NCBI GenBank assembly: GCA_013399695.1
Contig: VXAU01003165.1
Coordinates: forward strand, 158,543-222,542
Direction: 5' to 3'
Source of the DNA: Formicarius rufipectus
Taxonomy: Eukaryota; Chordata; Aves; Passeriformes; Formicariidae
DNA length: 64,000 nt
A program made the translations under genes and the position numbers. The notes under the pieces were generated by a model. The model was not told the origin of the DNA and did not search any database. It saw only the letters and a program-made list of their open reading frames with translations. Below, piece after piece: positions 35,401 to 49,281 of this stretch (position 1 is its first letter; every line of letters starts with the position of its first letter).

Positions 35401-38400
35401 GATTTAAACTCATATAGATAATACATTTCTCTCAAACTTCTTTGGCATTTTTGTATTATAATACTAAAAAAATACCAATGTAGTAATAAACTGTGATTTA
35501 CTGAGAAGTAGGATGAGAAAAGCATGGAAGGCCAAGGAGCAGATTCTTTACTCCTTAGAGGTTTAAAAGTGCAAAGTGCTTAAATGAGGTTTGCAAAAAA
35601 GGAAAAACTAGTAGCAGTAAGAGAATGAAGTTCCCTTTCAGTCCTTGACTCAGCTCAGTTAGTTTGTCATGTATTGTTCTCCTCACCACAGTGTATTTGG
35701 AGCCATCTCTTGCTCTGAAGCCAACAAAAATTGTTTGACGCATCTCATTTGAAATGTCACTGATCTGCAATCAAACGAGTGATTTCTAGTCGAAGATTTG
35801 GCAAGCTTAACCAAGTAGATGAGTCAGACAGAAAAACCTGCCTGACAGAAGAGTAAGTCAAGCCACAGCAGTTGCAAGTAATTTGTCCCAAATGTGAGCA
35901 GGAGGCTGGTTTCCCAACTCCATGCTCCAACCACCACACTGCATTTTTTTGCTGCTTTTTAAACCACAACGGCCTCTGAAAATCACCCTTCAAAGGCATT
36001 TCTTGGTAGTAATAAATGAACCATCAAAACCTAAACAAAGAACTCAGCAGTTGAGATGATGCAACTTAACAAATAGAAGTGATTAGGATAGCCTTGTCCT
36101 CTGCTTATTTCCAAAAGAATAAAGCCCAGGTCATTTATAAAGCCCTCCCCCTTCCCTCTCCTCTACAGCCCCTTTGGAGACACCCAGGAGACAGCACCAC
36201 TTTCCTCTGCTTCCCCATCTTTAAAATATATTCATTCCAGTTTTCAAATTGCTATTTTGTAGTGCTAAATCTCTACCCACACTAATTTCTCCAGGTCAGA
36301 ATCTGACCCTGATCTGAACAAAATCTGGAGTCAAATATTCACACCAGAATGCTTGTGCCTTGCTGCATGTCAGATGCCATCTCCCTGCAAATGTTTCACA
36401 CACCTTGGAGTGCAGCTTGTGGAACTGATGAGGTGAAGAGCACTGCAGAGCAGCTCTGTGCTGGTAATCACAGGACTGAAGAAACACATACATCATCTGC
36501 CACATAGGTTGGCATTTCAAGTAAAAAACCTTCACAATGTGTAAGATGTTGGACAAATGATGGCCATATGCATGTTTGTCTCTGTGCAGATGTCTTTGCA
36601 TTCTCAGCTAGGAAAGAGCTGAGGTAGGCTTTTTTTTTGCCGACAGTTTAATATTAGTGACACAGTTTATGTCCTCTGCAAAAACAATAATGGAGGATAA
36701 GGTGACATAAATTATTTGCAAATCGTTTGACATATGCAGGGCATTGTCCTTGCAATAATCACCATCAGTCTGTCAGTTTAAGATATGAACCATGCCACTG
36801 CCATTTTATATCATTGTGTTAAGCTTTCACATGTTGTAATTTTACAGATTTGTTCTTTGGAGAGCACTGCAACACAAATCAAATTGTATTATGTTTAGTT
36901 ATATGCTGTGTGGAGTGCCTCCCTGCAATTAGGAGCAGGGGGGGATGAGGAGAAACAAGCAGTCCTAGATAAGAGGCAGCTCCTCAAAAGTTAGGATATT
37001 TTCTAGATACCATTACTCAACTTTCATAGTCATTATTCAAAGCAAGAGGAATTATTTAAATTCATGCTAACATCAGTTGCTGGCTGCATGAACAAAGTGA
37101 GCACTGGAAAGCACCATACTGACAGATTAATTTAAAACACCCTTGTCTGTTTTGTTTCTCTATAACAGTCAGGCACAACATTTGATTCTTATGAATAATG
37201 TGGGCTTTTCTAAAGTAAATAAAATGATTTCAACTCACCAAAGATCCCCTTAAGACCCTGTAGATACCTGTAGTATTAACTCTGCTTTCCACAGATTTGT
37301 AGAATGGTTCTGGAATAGCAATGAACTCAGTATTGTCTCTTTTATTCCAGACAAATTAATTCCTGTGGAATAGTTTAAACAAAGACATAAAGTTGACCAC
37401 TTATTTTTTGTCTTTTGTTTTTTAAATTTGAACCACAGATTATTGTGGGAATTCACAAGCGTATTCTAAATGTATTCAGTGCCAGACACCTTCTATTAAC
37501 CATTTAGAGAAACCTATTACTCTGTAAGTGTGCTTAATTGGTAAAGGAGTCAGTAGGAAATACTGTAATATACATTCTGGAGTATCACATTTCAGTGACT
37601 TTTTACTGTATTTTGAATAGAGAAATGTGATTTGTTTTCCCCTGGGAAAATTCCCCACATTCAGTTGTCAGCAGAACAGAATCTTTCTGCTTCCAGTGAG
37701 CCCTTAAACCAGAAAGATTTATTGCACTTACACCCTTGAAAGAACGTATCTTTTTCTTTGAAGGCAGCCATTATCACCATCCCATTTTATATCTTTTCTG
37801 ATAAGTGCAGGCAGTAAAGCAGATAAACTCCTTGCATACCAATTAAAGACACATGCACACTAAGACACTGTATACTATCAGAGATGCTCAGAGTAATATT
37901 CTTCCTAGCACAGTAGATATATCTGAAGAGTTTGACTTTTATTATTCTCAGCTTTACACCTCTGACATTTCTAAAACCATGGAGGAAATTAATGAATTCT
38001 CACTCAAGACTCCATTGTCTAATCTTGCCCCAGTGCTCATGAATTATGGAAAATGACAGATCAGCTGATGACGTACAACAAGCTATTTTAAAACTACCCT
38101 TTTTAACATAACCTGGCCCATGAAAAGGTTACCACTGAATTTCATGCAGTCACCTGGCAAAATATTGGTCTCATATTAATTGTTACTTAAATAACTGCCT
38201 CACTTCCTGGCATCCAAAATGGTGTGATTGTTTTTATGCATAAAATGTATGAAAACCAGACCCCTGACCCTCAAGAAGCCTATTATTTATTTATTTGACT
38301 CTTGAATAGGATGCTGAACCTGCAGCCCTAACTCTTGGCAACCTGCCTTGGATTTCTGCGTTTTGAGATCTCCATGTGGAACACAAAGGCTCAATAACTT

Positions 38401-38828
38401 TTTAATGTTCTTAAGCACAATCTCCTCCACCTACCTATGTAACTGCTTCTTCCAGTGCCTTTTCCCAAAAAGAGAAAAAGGCCTTTGCTCCATCTGAGCA
38501 ATGAGACCCAGAGGATTTGTATGAGAAAGCTCCTCTTCTCTACTGAGACCACTGAAACCACGAGGCCATAACGACTGAGAGCAGCTGCAAGCCCAAGGAC
38601 TGTTTTCTAACCTGTAGTGTTTGACTGAGCAGTCAGAAACCACACAGTTGAGTCTCTGAAGTGTTTGGCTAGGACATCTCCCACACCTCTCTGTCCCAGT
38701 TACCATGAAATTCACTGGGTTAGGAGCCGGTCCACTGTGTTTCTTTCCAAGTAACTGAAAGCCCCCAAGCATTACTGCAGGCAGGCAGTGTCAGCAATGC
38801 CAGCTTGCCCAGGGGAGTGGTTTGGGCA

Positions 38829-38870
38829 GCCCTGCAGGGCAGGACAGCCATCCAGCAAGGGGCTGTCCTG
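38829..38870. repeat. GC-rich palindrome pair
   Basis: GCCCTGCAGGGC at 38829-38840 is a perfect 12-bp palindrome. It overlaps by one base an inverted repeat with 10-bp perfect arms, CAGGACAGCC (38840-38849) and GGCTGTCCTG (38861-38870), with an 11-base spacer. It sits in a GC-rich block (about 38790-38960) inside an AT-rich region. The arm CAGGACAGCC also occurs in the intron 9 hairpin at 26251-26260. Confidence 0.75.
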
Positions 38871-39404
38871 GGCCTTTCCTACACCTGGGCCCCCAGCAAG
38901 CTCTGGGCTGCTCCCCAAGCACCACACAACTCAAGGAGTCCCCCCCACTCAGCTCCTTTTTCCTCTGCACTTCAATTTAAAATAATATATTTACTCATGA
39001 CATTATTGTTGGATGGAAAAATGTATGTCTGCAGTATTATCTGTGAACTTATTTTTACCTCTTCAAGACTCTCACCCAGGGTTTTCCCTGAAGAACTGCA
39101 TCTGAGCACATCAATGACTTCCTTGTGCACAGTGGCTAGATACCAGTTTTCTGTCAGGGTTCCCTTTAGATAAGAAACTATGGAAAGCAATACATCTCAT
39201 TCAAAACATCTGAAAGAACTGAAGATACAGAAAGCACTAATCAGTAATTAATACACATAAAAGAAACAATCTTTCATCTAGGTGGCAATAATAACACTCT
39301 GGAGTTTGTTCTAATCCATCTTTTTGTCAAATGAAGCACCAGGGAATTTGTCTGCAACAATCAGTATTTTCAGAGCCTCTGCTTTGATTTGCAATATGGG
39401 GTTC

Positions 39405-39426
39405 AGTTCTGTGTTAACACAGAACT
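39405..39426. repeat. Perfect 22-bp palindrome
   Basis: The half AGTTCTGTGTT at 39405-39415 is followed directly by its exact reverse complement at 39416-39426, centred on GTTAAC. The ends AGTTCT/AGAACT are the same half-sites as in the intron 9 hairpin at 26322-26334. They resemble, but are not identical to, steroid-receptor half-sites (AGAACA). Function unknown. Confidence 0.85.
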
Positions 39427-40137
39427 CAGAAGAAACAATCAAAGAGAATGGTTTTAAAATCAATAATCTAGGCTTTTAACATGCAGAGGAACTCTGCAAT
39501 ACTTTTGTATCCTGTTTACAAGTCAATTTTCCAAATTAAGAAGTCCTCCTTTCATTTTATATAAGAATTGCAAAAGCATGAAAAAGCACAAATCCCAACA
39601 GCACCATTTCTTCCATCTTAAACCACTGAGAGCAGCTGAAATAAAGGGCTTCTCCCCTTGCTCTCCAGAGAAATAGTGTCTTCCAGAACATCAGATAATC
39701 CTGAAATTCTTTAAATAGCCCTGTATTAGTTATATATAATGACAATTACACAAGTGACTTCCTAACTGCAAATATGATTCATTACTCTGGAGCAGAAGTA
39801 ATACCTCTAATAGACTATGCATTGAGTTGACCCAAAATAGCTGCTGAAGAATAGTTTTTCCTGAACTACTTCATGGATAGATTTTTAAAATTATTATAAT
39901 CTTATATAAGAAGAATAGATTATCCTGTCATATAATTATTTAGCACTACCCCTAGATATTTATGTAAACTAAATTTCAAATGTGGGCAACAATAAGAAAT
40001 AGGGAGCTTTTAGGAACAATTTGCCTGCAACTTGCCAGGAGTTATAAGCCCTATTTTAAATTAAACAATTTGCATTCATTGTTTAGTCACCCTTTAGCTC
40101 CATTATTATCATCACTTTTCAAGTTTTAAAAAAAAAA

Positions 40138-40155
40138 AAAAAAAGAAAAAAAAAA
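40138..40155 (+). repeat. Poly(A) run
   Basis: A-rich homopolymer interrupted by one G. No retroelement body is recognisable upstream. Confidence 0.85.
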
Positions 40156-41765
40156 GAGGGAAATTTAAAACAAGTTTTTTTCTTCTGAGTAAAATGAGTA
40201 GAAATTGAGTCTTTTCAACACTGCTAGACCTGAAGATGCAGCTCCAGCTCCCTCCCCAGCCTGGAGTAAGGCAGATAGCTCAACCCTGCTGAGGACACCA
40301 CTATCCCAGCGGTGTCCTGCCAGCCCATCTTTAACAGAATGGTCCTGGGCTGCTGTTGATTTTGATGCCTACACAGTGTTAAACATCAGAGTTTCACTGC
40401 AGACACGAACCAGGAAGCCTGGAAATGATCTCAAAAGATGTGTCTGCTTCTCTGCATGAAGACATCCCTATTTCACTTGTGTACAGTCACTAGGCTCTTA
40501 GGAATGGGTTGCTCACAGGCCTGCACTCAACTTCTTCAGGTTATCCCCAGCATTCCAAGCAGACTTTCAAAGCAGGATGTCTGACATAGGCATACCCATG
40601 CCCTTGCTACCAGGACAGGCAGAAAGGAAAGACTAGGGGAAAATCTGAGTCTTCCCTCCCTCTCACTGATGTCAAATACAGTTTACCTGTGAATTTCAGA
40701 GAGCCCAAAATTTCATCTTACTGTTCAGGATTTATGACAGCCAGGCAGCCAGGTACATTCAAGGGGAAAGCCAACCATGCCAGCTTTCTAAAGAAGCCAT
40801 AGAGATACTCCATCGCCTTCACAGAGATGATACAAAACACATGTGCAGTAATCTTTCAGGTCCCCTTTTATTCTCTTTCACAGCAGTTGCTCTGTGTAAC
40901 CTTCCAGACAAGAGCTGCTGCCAATGAGGAAGACTGGCAGTTCTGAGCTATGCTCACCATGAAATTATCCAGTTGGGTGCTCTCAGCTTTAAGATTTTTA
41001 TTATTTTTTCAGCTTCCTGTCCAAGTGTTGTGCCTGCTCCCTTGATTAAAACAACACCAGTTTAAACTAAACCTCACAACACACAGTGGCTGTTGCTACT
41101 GCTAAAAACCTCACTGAGGAGGTCTCAGAGAAATCCCAATGTCCCAGCTTACTGTGCATCTCTCTGTTCTATCTTGTAAAACAACATTCAACAATGCTGG
41201 TATGTAATCTAAAAACCATCATAAGTAATAATTAAAGATGAAAACAGATTAATTCCAGGCTTGTTTGCCCTTGATAATAATACTATTAATTCTCCAGAGG
41301 CAGAAGTAAGATGATCACAGGAAAACAAAGCACAAATAAAGTCCATAAAATGCAGAGGAGATATTTCCAATATTAATTTTGTAATACAGAGTATTCATTT
41401 TGCAATTTAGTGGTGACATAAAATATGCAGCAGTAACAAACAAGAAAGCTGATGGACTGCCAAAGCTGTTTCTCCTTAAAATGTGTATTTCTCTGGAGTA
41501 GTTAAGCTTGCTGCTGAGATGAGACACAGGCATTTTCAAAGGGCTCTTTCAAGGCCTCTATACCACTCTCAGCTCTGACATGTGATCAGAATTAGGGCTG
41601 GGAAAACCCAGCCAGGCTGTGTGGGACAGCCTCAGAGAGGAGGGCTCCAACAGCTGTGTTTGTGGTTCCATGGGGTGTTCCCAGGCCTACTGCCTTCATA
41701 TCAGAAGTTCTCCATTTATAGACAGCAATCTGTTGGTGCCAGGCACTGATGGCCATGCGATATGA

Positions 41766-41940
41766 GGGTGGTGAGGCACTGGGACAAGTTGCCTAGAGAA
41801 GCTGTCATCCCTTCCCTCATCCTTGGAAGTGCTCAAGACCATGTTTGATGGGGCTCTGAGCAACCTGGGCTGCCCATGGCAGGGGATTTGGAACTAGATG
41901 ATCTTTAAGGTCCTTTCCAACCTAAATAATTCTGTCATAT
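41766..41940 (+). mobile_element. CR1 LINE 3' fragment (plus strand)
   Basis: The sequence around GTGGTGAGGCACTGGGACA, GTTGCCTAGAGAAGCTGTC, GATGGGGCTCTGAGCAACCT, GGAACTAGATGATCTTTAAG and GTCCTTTCCAACCTAAATAA is the well-known end of avian CR1 ORF2 and its 3' tail. It ends near ATTCTGTCAT, a worn form of the terminal ATTCTATG repeat. 5'-truncated, as most CR1 copies are. Confidence 0.93.
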
Positions 41941-44250
41941 ATGTCTGGCGAAATGAGCCTGTCCATGGGCTATCACCTACTCTAAGTAAAGGAAGACATG
42001 TGCTACTGAGTCAAGGTCACTTTCAAGAGAACTGAGAGGACAGCAATCTCCACAAGAGCCACAACGGAGGTGATATTCATTTGAGTGATTGCACGATGTC
42101 TGGATTAACAGCCAGGAAAAGACCTATTCTTGTGCCCTTGCTTGTAGGCCGCTTTTCTGTGCTATCTGCTCAAGTGTGGAGGCAAAAGCAATGCACTCCT
42201 GAAGACACAACCAGCAAGGCAGGAGCCCAGCTGATGTGGTGAGATCAAATTCACAAGGTTGAGTAGCCAATACATAATGAATGTTCAATAAGCTCAAATA
42301 AAAATACTGGCAAGGAGCAGGCTGTTAGTCAAACCAGCACTACTCTAACTTTTAAAACACTTTTTTTTTTGTTTTTTCATTTGCAATGCAGGAAATGGAG
42401 ACAAAGCAAAGCAAGACACAGTATGAATTGCTGCACCAAGCAAATTTGGCACCTGGTCTTCTTTGTGTCTCCTGGTTTCTGGGGCTGGAAAAAACTCACT
42501 AATTAAATCTTCATAGGTACTGGGAGGAAAGTGGTGGGGAGTAATTACTATCACATAGCAATGGTCCAGCATGTGCTTGACAGGTGTGAAAACCTGGTAC
42601 AAGCCCTTGGTGTTGGGGACACTATTTTGGGGGTATCCATTAATGAGAAAACACGGTCATGCTATACCTGGTGCATGTAAGAAATCTGGCTTCTTTCAGG
42701 TTTTCAGTAACCTTACAAAACCGGAGCAAGTTCCAGAGCTAAAATTAAATTTACAAGCTGTAGCAGGCTTGCAGGCTGGAACAAACTTGCAAGCAACAAC
42801 CTGCTTCCAACATCCCATTTGAATGTAATGATTATGTTTCTAAGCATTTCAGAATCACAACAGACTTTAGGCTAAATGAAATTAACTCCAGACTAGAATC
42901 TGTTGTACGTACTTCACATCATCTGTCTCTAGGTTTGTTTTTGAGGCAAACTTTTCTGCTTTTGGGAGATCTCCACTAGTAAGTGGAGAAAAGCCTCAGA
43001 AAAGACAAAACTAAGACAAGAAAAATTACAAGCAAGCCTGGTTGTGGTTTCCGATTTCTGATCCCAGTGGTCATCCCCTGCCAGCAGTTCTGAAGCTGTG
43101 ACTCTCTGTTGGTCCTTCTTTGCCTCAGCTATCTGGAAATTTAGAATGCGAACTCCTTGGTCATGATCTCTTAAGAAATTCTCCCAAGAGTATATGTACA
43201 TTTCCACATTTCTCCACAAAGACATCAAAAGAAACTCCTCGCTGAGATCTTGTTTTCAGGAGTTCAGACAATGGTCTTTGTAAATGGATATGTGAGAGCT
43301 GATACAGATAAGTACACCAAGGAACTAAATCATGTTCTATCTCTACATGATCAAGATAACCTATATTAAACTGTTAGCATGCATTTAAATATTTAAACCA
43401 GTAGATCATACAAAGAAAAAGGAAAGATAAAGTTTAATCACATGGCTCAGTTCTACTGAATATACCTGTGAAGTGGTATTTCTAGTTATATGTGAGTGCA
43501 AAAGCATTTACTTACTAATTTGTTTCTCACTTATAGTCATCAGAGGCATCACAGCATTAGTACTCAGTGACTTGTACGGCCAAAATGATTAGATAACCTG
43601 TTTGACCATGAAACCTGTAAAGAATCTCAACTCCCAAGCAGTTTTTCAAGTCCATGGGATACATCTTGCTGTTTATGGCTAATTGCAGAAATGGTATGTA
43701 TCATGTTAAAGTAATTGTTTGGTTTGTATTTATGGGAACGCAAGTGAACTTAACTGAGGTACTCCTTGGACATCCAGTCAAATTTGGCAAATCATTCAAA
43801 GTATAGTTAAAAAGTACAGTTTCTAAAATTACCCTTAAGTTCCATGGAAGTTACTTAAACTCTTGAAATTAGGCATACGCTATAGTGCTCTGCTAGTTGA
43901 AGATGATACATATACACAATTTTGAGTGCTATTTATACAAGACTAATCCATAAACAGTATGAAAACACATTAATGAGTTATGAGAATAGAAATTATTAAC
44001 TCCCCCTCCCCTGAATTATTGTAACAAATAAAACCATTTATTAAAACATACACTGTTCTAAATAATTTATAGCTTGTCTAAAGCTCAACTGCACCACATG
44101 GTCTGAGTCCCATGGCCACTGTCCAGGAGATGCTCCTGTCCTGGAGATGATGTTTTCACCAGGCTCTGTGATTGAGTGGAGGGGCATCTGCACAGATTAC
44201 AATATTACGCAGTATGGAGTCTCCGAACTCAAATAAACTGGTTTACTGGT

Positions 44251-44335
44251 AAAAAAAACCAAACCAAAACTAAAACAAAAAACCCCAAACAAAACAAACA
44301 AGCAAAAACCCCAAACAAACAAAAAACCCACAAAA
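44251..44335 (+). repeat. A-rich low-complexity tract (AAACC/AAAC type)
   Basis: About 85 bases made almost entirely of A and C (aaaccaaa, aaacaaac, aaaaacccc). Low complexity; may be a degenerate retroelement tail. Confidence 0.85.
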
Positions 44336-47300
44336 TTTTTACTAGCTTATGTTGAGTTTGTTTTTACACTGCTTTTGTTGGATGCTTTGCTGAGTGAGAT
44401 GGATTTCCCTTCACAAGAATAGAAGCAGACAAAGTAGCAGAATAGTAGAACAAGTACTGTCACAGCTTCCATGTGACAATACACAGAAAAGTTTTTCAAC
44501 ATGTCTTCAGTGTTTTTTAACATGAGCAAAACAAATTGTTTTTCTCTCAACTTGATATCAGAAACAGTTAAACATTTTTATTTAAGAAAATAATTTAAAG
44601 CCACAGCAAATCTTGGCCATTCTGATTAAGATTTTAGAAAACTGTAAGTGGTTCAAACCACACTCTCATAATTACAAATCTGAGATGATTTTAACCATTT
44701 CAACACCTATATGAGAAAAGCAGAAATAAGATAATATATCTTTGTATATTAGAAACAGTATCACGACATCTAATTTCACTACACTCATTTCTTAAGTGTC
44801 ACTTCTTTCTAAAAGAACCCAGAATTATTTAACAAATGAGAAAATACTTAATAAGTAGGCTCCTCTGTTTTTATAGCATGCCTTTACTGAGACTTACCAA
44901 TTACTCCTGAGGCACTTACTCCTAAGCCAAAGTTATTCAGATCAGCTTAAAGACAGTATATTGTACATATATATTTGTACACAGACTCAGAGAAGTTCAT
45001 ACTGCTGTAATAAACTGGAACAAGAAGAAAACACAATAAAGTTTCTTTAAAAGAAAGAGGAAAATATATTGGGAGAAATTGCAAAAAAGGTATTTCTCAC
45101 TGTGATGATTCACTCTCGTTAAGTGGTAAAATTAGCCTTGACACTACATAACATTACTGTGGTATTATAGCTAAATGCTACTTCACTGATAATTTGTTAT
45201 TATAAAATTAACTTTTTAACTGGAATATTCAAATGAGCTATTGGAATAAGTGCATATTGATTTGGTTTTTCCATGAACACAAATGCCTTCTGGGCAAGTG
45301 GGGACATTATGTTATGGTGAAGAAATATTTAAAACTATTTACAGCATTTATTTTATTGGCTTCTGTGAAAAAAACCCAAACCCCACATATCTAAACTGTC
45401 AGCATTAGGATGTGGAATTTATTTTCTCTTTAGCAATTTAATTCTTTTTTTCCCCCCCTTTTTTATGTGTCATGGCTCCAGGGCTCTTCACAGTAGGGCT
45501 CTGCAGAGTCAGGAACAAATCATCATTTTCAGTCAGAATATTCAGAGGTCTTACTCCTATTAACTCTGGCTTAAGAGCAGGGTCCAATTTCAGAGCTGCC
45601 TTTTGATCATCTTCCTCTTTCAGGTGGTACTCCAAGACCACCTGAGTGTCCTACAATCACCCTACAATATCATGTATATTCCCTAATTTAGACTGTTAAT
45701 TTTCATAACGACACAGAGTTGGTGCTGACCCTCTTTTCACTCCCAGACACTCTTACTACATGCTCCCTTGGCTACAAAAAAATTTACTGCATACTTTAAA
45801 GCAATCTAGGGCTGATTTATTCAGTGCACCTGCATGAGGCTTGAGGGAACATGCTGCAGCGCCCAATGCCTCACAGGCACACACATTCCCTCTCAGACTT
45901 CTTGGTCATGACCCTGATCCTTCTCCCTCAGCCCTGCACTGCATATCTGAAATGCTTCACTGAGAAACATGTCCAAAGGGTGTTGGTTAAGCACTGGGGA
46001 GATGGGGGCAGGCCACGTGTGCTGGGTCTGGTGACATCTGCTGCTGTTTGAGTTGGCTGACCCCTTGGTGTGCTTTCCTGGCCGAGAGAAGTGCCTCATG
46101 ACTTCACATCAGCACATCAGAAGATGGAAATTGTGATACGTATTCAGGCAGAAGGTATGCAACTGGTAGTTTTGGGGGGAAGCAGGAACGAGGCAGGCAT
46201 TATGGTTTCCTGAAATGAAAGCTGGTCTCTCCATGTTACCTTCAAAAAATTAGAAGTGTCCTGGAAATTTTACATCTGCCTCTCGGTGCAATCTTTCTTT
46301 CCTACATTAGGACTTCTGTCCAGATGAGTCAGAGAGGTATTCTCCTTGAAATACATAGCAAAGCAGGTAAAATGAGAGACCAATGATGTACCAGTATAGA
46401 CAGCACTTCAGCTAATGTACACATGCACAAGGTCAGTGCTCCAACAAAGGAAGCCTTCAGATCTGTCAAGTCTTCTTTGGACAACTTGTCTAAGGATTAA
46501 TCTAATTAATGTTTGCTCCACAAGGCTGTGTGCATTTTAGGCACTGTTCTCTTATCCAACTCTTTAAACAAGGAAATACTTCTTTCCTAAAATTCAGAGT
46601 TCAAGTTTGGTCCCCTTCTGACACATCAAATTCTTTCAATTTACCTGCTGCTAAGCTAAATAGTGGCACGAGGTAATTTATTTGGGATCAGGGTTAAAGA
46701 GCTAACGAGAATGCCACATTACTCTGAAGCTCAGCAGAACTGAGAGCAGCATTCCCAGCTGAGAGAAAGAAAAGAAGAAATTTCAGCACATACTGGAACC
46801 AAGAGGCATATGGAGCCATTTTAGCCCACAGTTGCATAGCTTCTTCTCAGATTTCAATGAAGTAAATCTGAAGGGCACTTTGAATCCTAACATATGTGCA
46901 GGAAGTCCCTGTATTCAGGATTACTATAAAAGTAGGTTAATTTGAGCCCTTCTTCAGTGAGGTGCTGAGAGCCTTCAGCTCCACTTGGAGTTTAGTGTAC
47001 TACTATGTTTAGCACCTTGAAGGATTAGGCTTCTAAATGTTCCTACTGCTGATAGCACACTTGCTAGGAGGATTGATTTGACAAGGGTAGCAACGTATGG
47101 CCATTAAATTGTTTGCAGATTTGACCTATCTGTCCATAATAAGAAATAATATCTGAAGTGCCATAACTCTGTCAAACATTTCAAAGGAATACTTGTTTAA
47201 AGATTGAATGCATTATGTAATCTCATAATGTCAGATTAGGACATAAAACTATGGAACATGACACAGAGCAGCATTACAAGACATACTGTGTCAGAAATTG

Positions 47301-47580
47301 TATAAACAATTTCTTGTGGACTTCTCACATGTTATCAGTTTGAGTAGTGACTATGATGCATTTCACATTTCTTCTGGCAGCTGGAGGCAAAATGATGAGG
47401 CAAAAAAGTGACTGGAAATATCATCCATGGGCTCTTTAAAAATAATTTTTCTCTAGCAAAACAGTACAGACCTGCAGATTTTGTCCTGATGGGAGGGAAG
47501 CTATGGGGAAAATGGGAAATGAGAGAAGAGCACAATGATTAAAATCAAGGAAAAGTAACAGAGCGCAGTCCTGTGTGCCA

Positions 47581-47606
47581 TTAACTGAACAACAGTTCTC
47601 AGTTAA
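47581..47606. repeat. Bulged 10-bp hairpin
   Basis: TTAACT-GAAC-(aaca)-GTTC-(tc)-AGTTAA: ten base pairs with a two-base bulge and a four-base loop. In the AT-rich desert; function unknown. Confidence 0.6.
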
Positions 47607-48599
47607 CAACCACAAAACAATTAATAATAAGCTAAATGTAAAAATCTGTTACCTATAGCCAGCACAAGAGCTTAGAGTGATACAATGCTTATGCCTATGA
47701 TTTAATAAGAACCACTTTTCTCCATATGGATTTATTTTTATTACATGTGATTTGCCTGAGTATGAGTCTACTTAAGAAAGATAAATAACTTTCACCTTGG
47801 AAAGATCTATTTGATTTCTTTTAAGTATAAAGCACTTTGGAATTTGGGGAAATGGAAAAGCAAAATAAATTCCCACAAACTAAATCAAGACAGGTATAAA
47901 AAAAACAGAGCTGAGAGGAGAAAAGAAAATAAACCAGCAATGAAATAAATAGTGATCATTTTTTATGAGACTCATAATAAAGAAAAATTATTTTAACTTT
48001 CCTTAAGAGATAACTAGTAGGAAAATAGGTAGTAGCTAAAAAAGTAATAGTGAGAACGCTAGACTGGTGAACATCAGCTGGAGTTTCCTTTTCTTTGATT
48101 GTCTTTATATGTTTTATCTTCATAATTGTTATGACTGTATTCAATTCAAAGTCTGTATACATGTATATATATATAAAAGTATATACGAACGCCATATGCA
48201 GCATTTTTCAGAATTAAAATTGAATCAAGCAGAAGCATATGGTGGACCCCTTCAGCAATATGTGCCTTGGTCAGTGTAGAATAACAGAGCCCACAAATCA
48301 GTATTGTGATTGCAAAAGTCATGATTTTCACTCTCAATGTCCCACCTCCACCAATCTGCACCACTAAGAAGAGGGGTTAATGTGTAGCTGTACCAGGGTG
48401 TGGACAATAAGCTCCTACTCAGCTCCTGTTTTACCTCTGCTAAACAGTGTATGGTGAAGGGACTGCAGTCTGCAAAAGACCTCGGGAATAAAGAGATCAG
48501 GCCCATCAAAGCAGCACTAATGCTGTCTGAGATGTGACACCCCTTCTCGAAGCAGCCTGAAGTGCAGCAGGGAAGTGGCATCCAGATACTGCCTCTCTT

Positions 48600-49280
48600 G
48601 CCTTGATGGGAAAGGGTGACATTAGAAGTACGCCAAAATATGGCTCAGACAGGGACCAGCTGAGTAGACTCCAGGGTTTTGCCTTGCTTGCCTTAGCACA
48701 GCTAGTGCCAAGCTGGTCCTACACCCCAGGAGCCAGAGTTTTAGTGAGAAATGTGCAAGTGCCGCTCTGCTTGGCACAGCAGATTTTGGAAGACTTTGTC
48801 TCCCCCTGTGAGCCACGAGGACACGTGAAGCATGGGTACACATCACGCATGATGTGTGGAGGAGCCAGGAGCTCTCTGCGTTTCTCTGCTCTCAGCATGA
48901 GTTTTGCCCCTTGGCTGCCCCAGCAGGATGTCGAGCCTGCACCTTTGTTCATTGCACAGGTAGCATCTTGCAGCCTGAACTTTGCTTCTGCCACAGAACA
49001 AACTGCCAACAGCTCCGCCTGAGACAGCAAGCAGGCTGCAAGCCTGGGACCTGCACTTCTCTCAAGGGACAGGTGATGCTCTCCACCTTTCCCTGTCCGT
49101 GTCTCTCCGAGCAGGAATTGTGCACAGCAGGGCTGTCGGGAAGCTGGGACTGAGCTATGCTGAGCAGTGTTAGCCTTGGGAGCGACCTGTGCAGAATGCA
49201 CCACCCACCAGAAACGTCAGTGGTCGGTGATGACTCCCCATGGATGGCTGCTCTCTGAAACCTGTCAGCCAGCACCTCCA
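48600..49280. other. GC-rich block in the desert
   Basis: About 680 bases clearly richer in G+C than the flanks. High GC explains the overlapping open frames on both strands (139 codons at 48603-49022 plus, 161 codons at 48719-49204 minus). None shows a domain, and several overlap in conflicting frames. No repeat family recognised. Candidate for an unannotated exon or a regulatory element, unproven. Confidence 0.5.
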
Positions 49281-49281
49281 C

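Larger units (their letters stand above)
28176..41765. other. Intergenic, start of the gene desert downstream of MTX2
   Basis: 13.6 kb without a supportable gene. Open frames of 60-113 codons are scattered on both strands with no domain or splice structure. Contents worth naming are an undetermined base at 29460, a GC-rich palindromic block at about 38790-38960, a 22-bp perfect palindrome at 39405-39426 and a poly(A) run at 40138-40155. In amniotes this interval is part of the telomeric HOXD regulatory landscape, which is knowledge of synteny and not something visible here. Confidence 0.75.

Noticed and set aside
48603..49204. Overlapping frames of 139 codons (plus) and 161 codons (minus)
   Set aside because: They occupy the same GC-rich bases in conflicting frames, as expected from few AT-rich stop codons. 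No recognisable protein motif.
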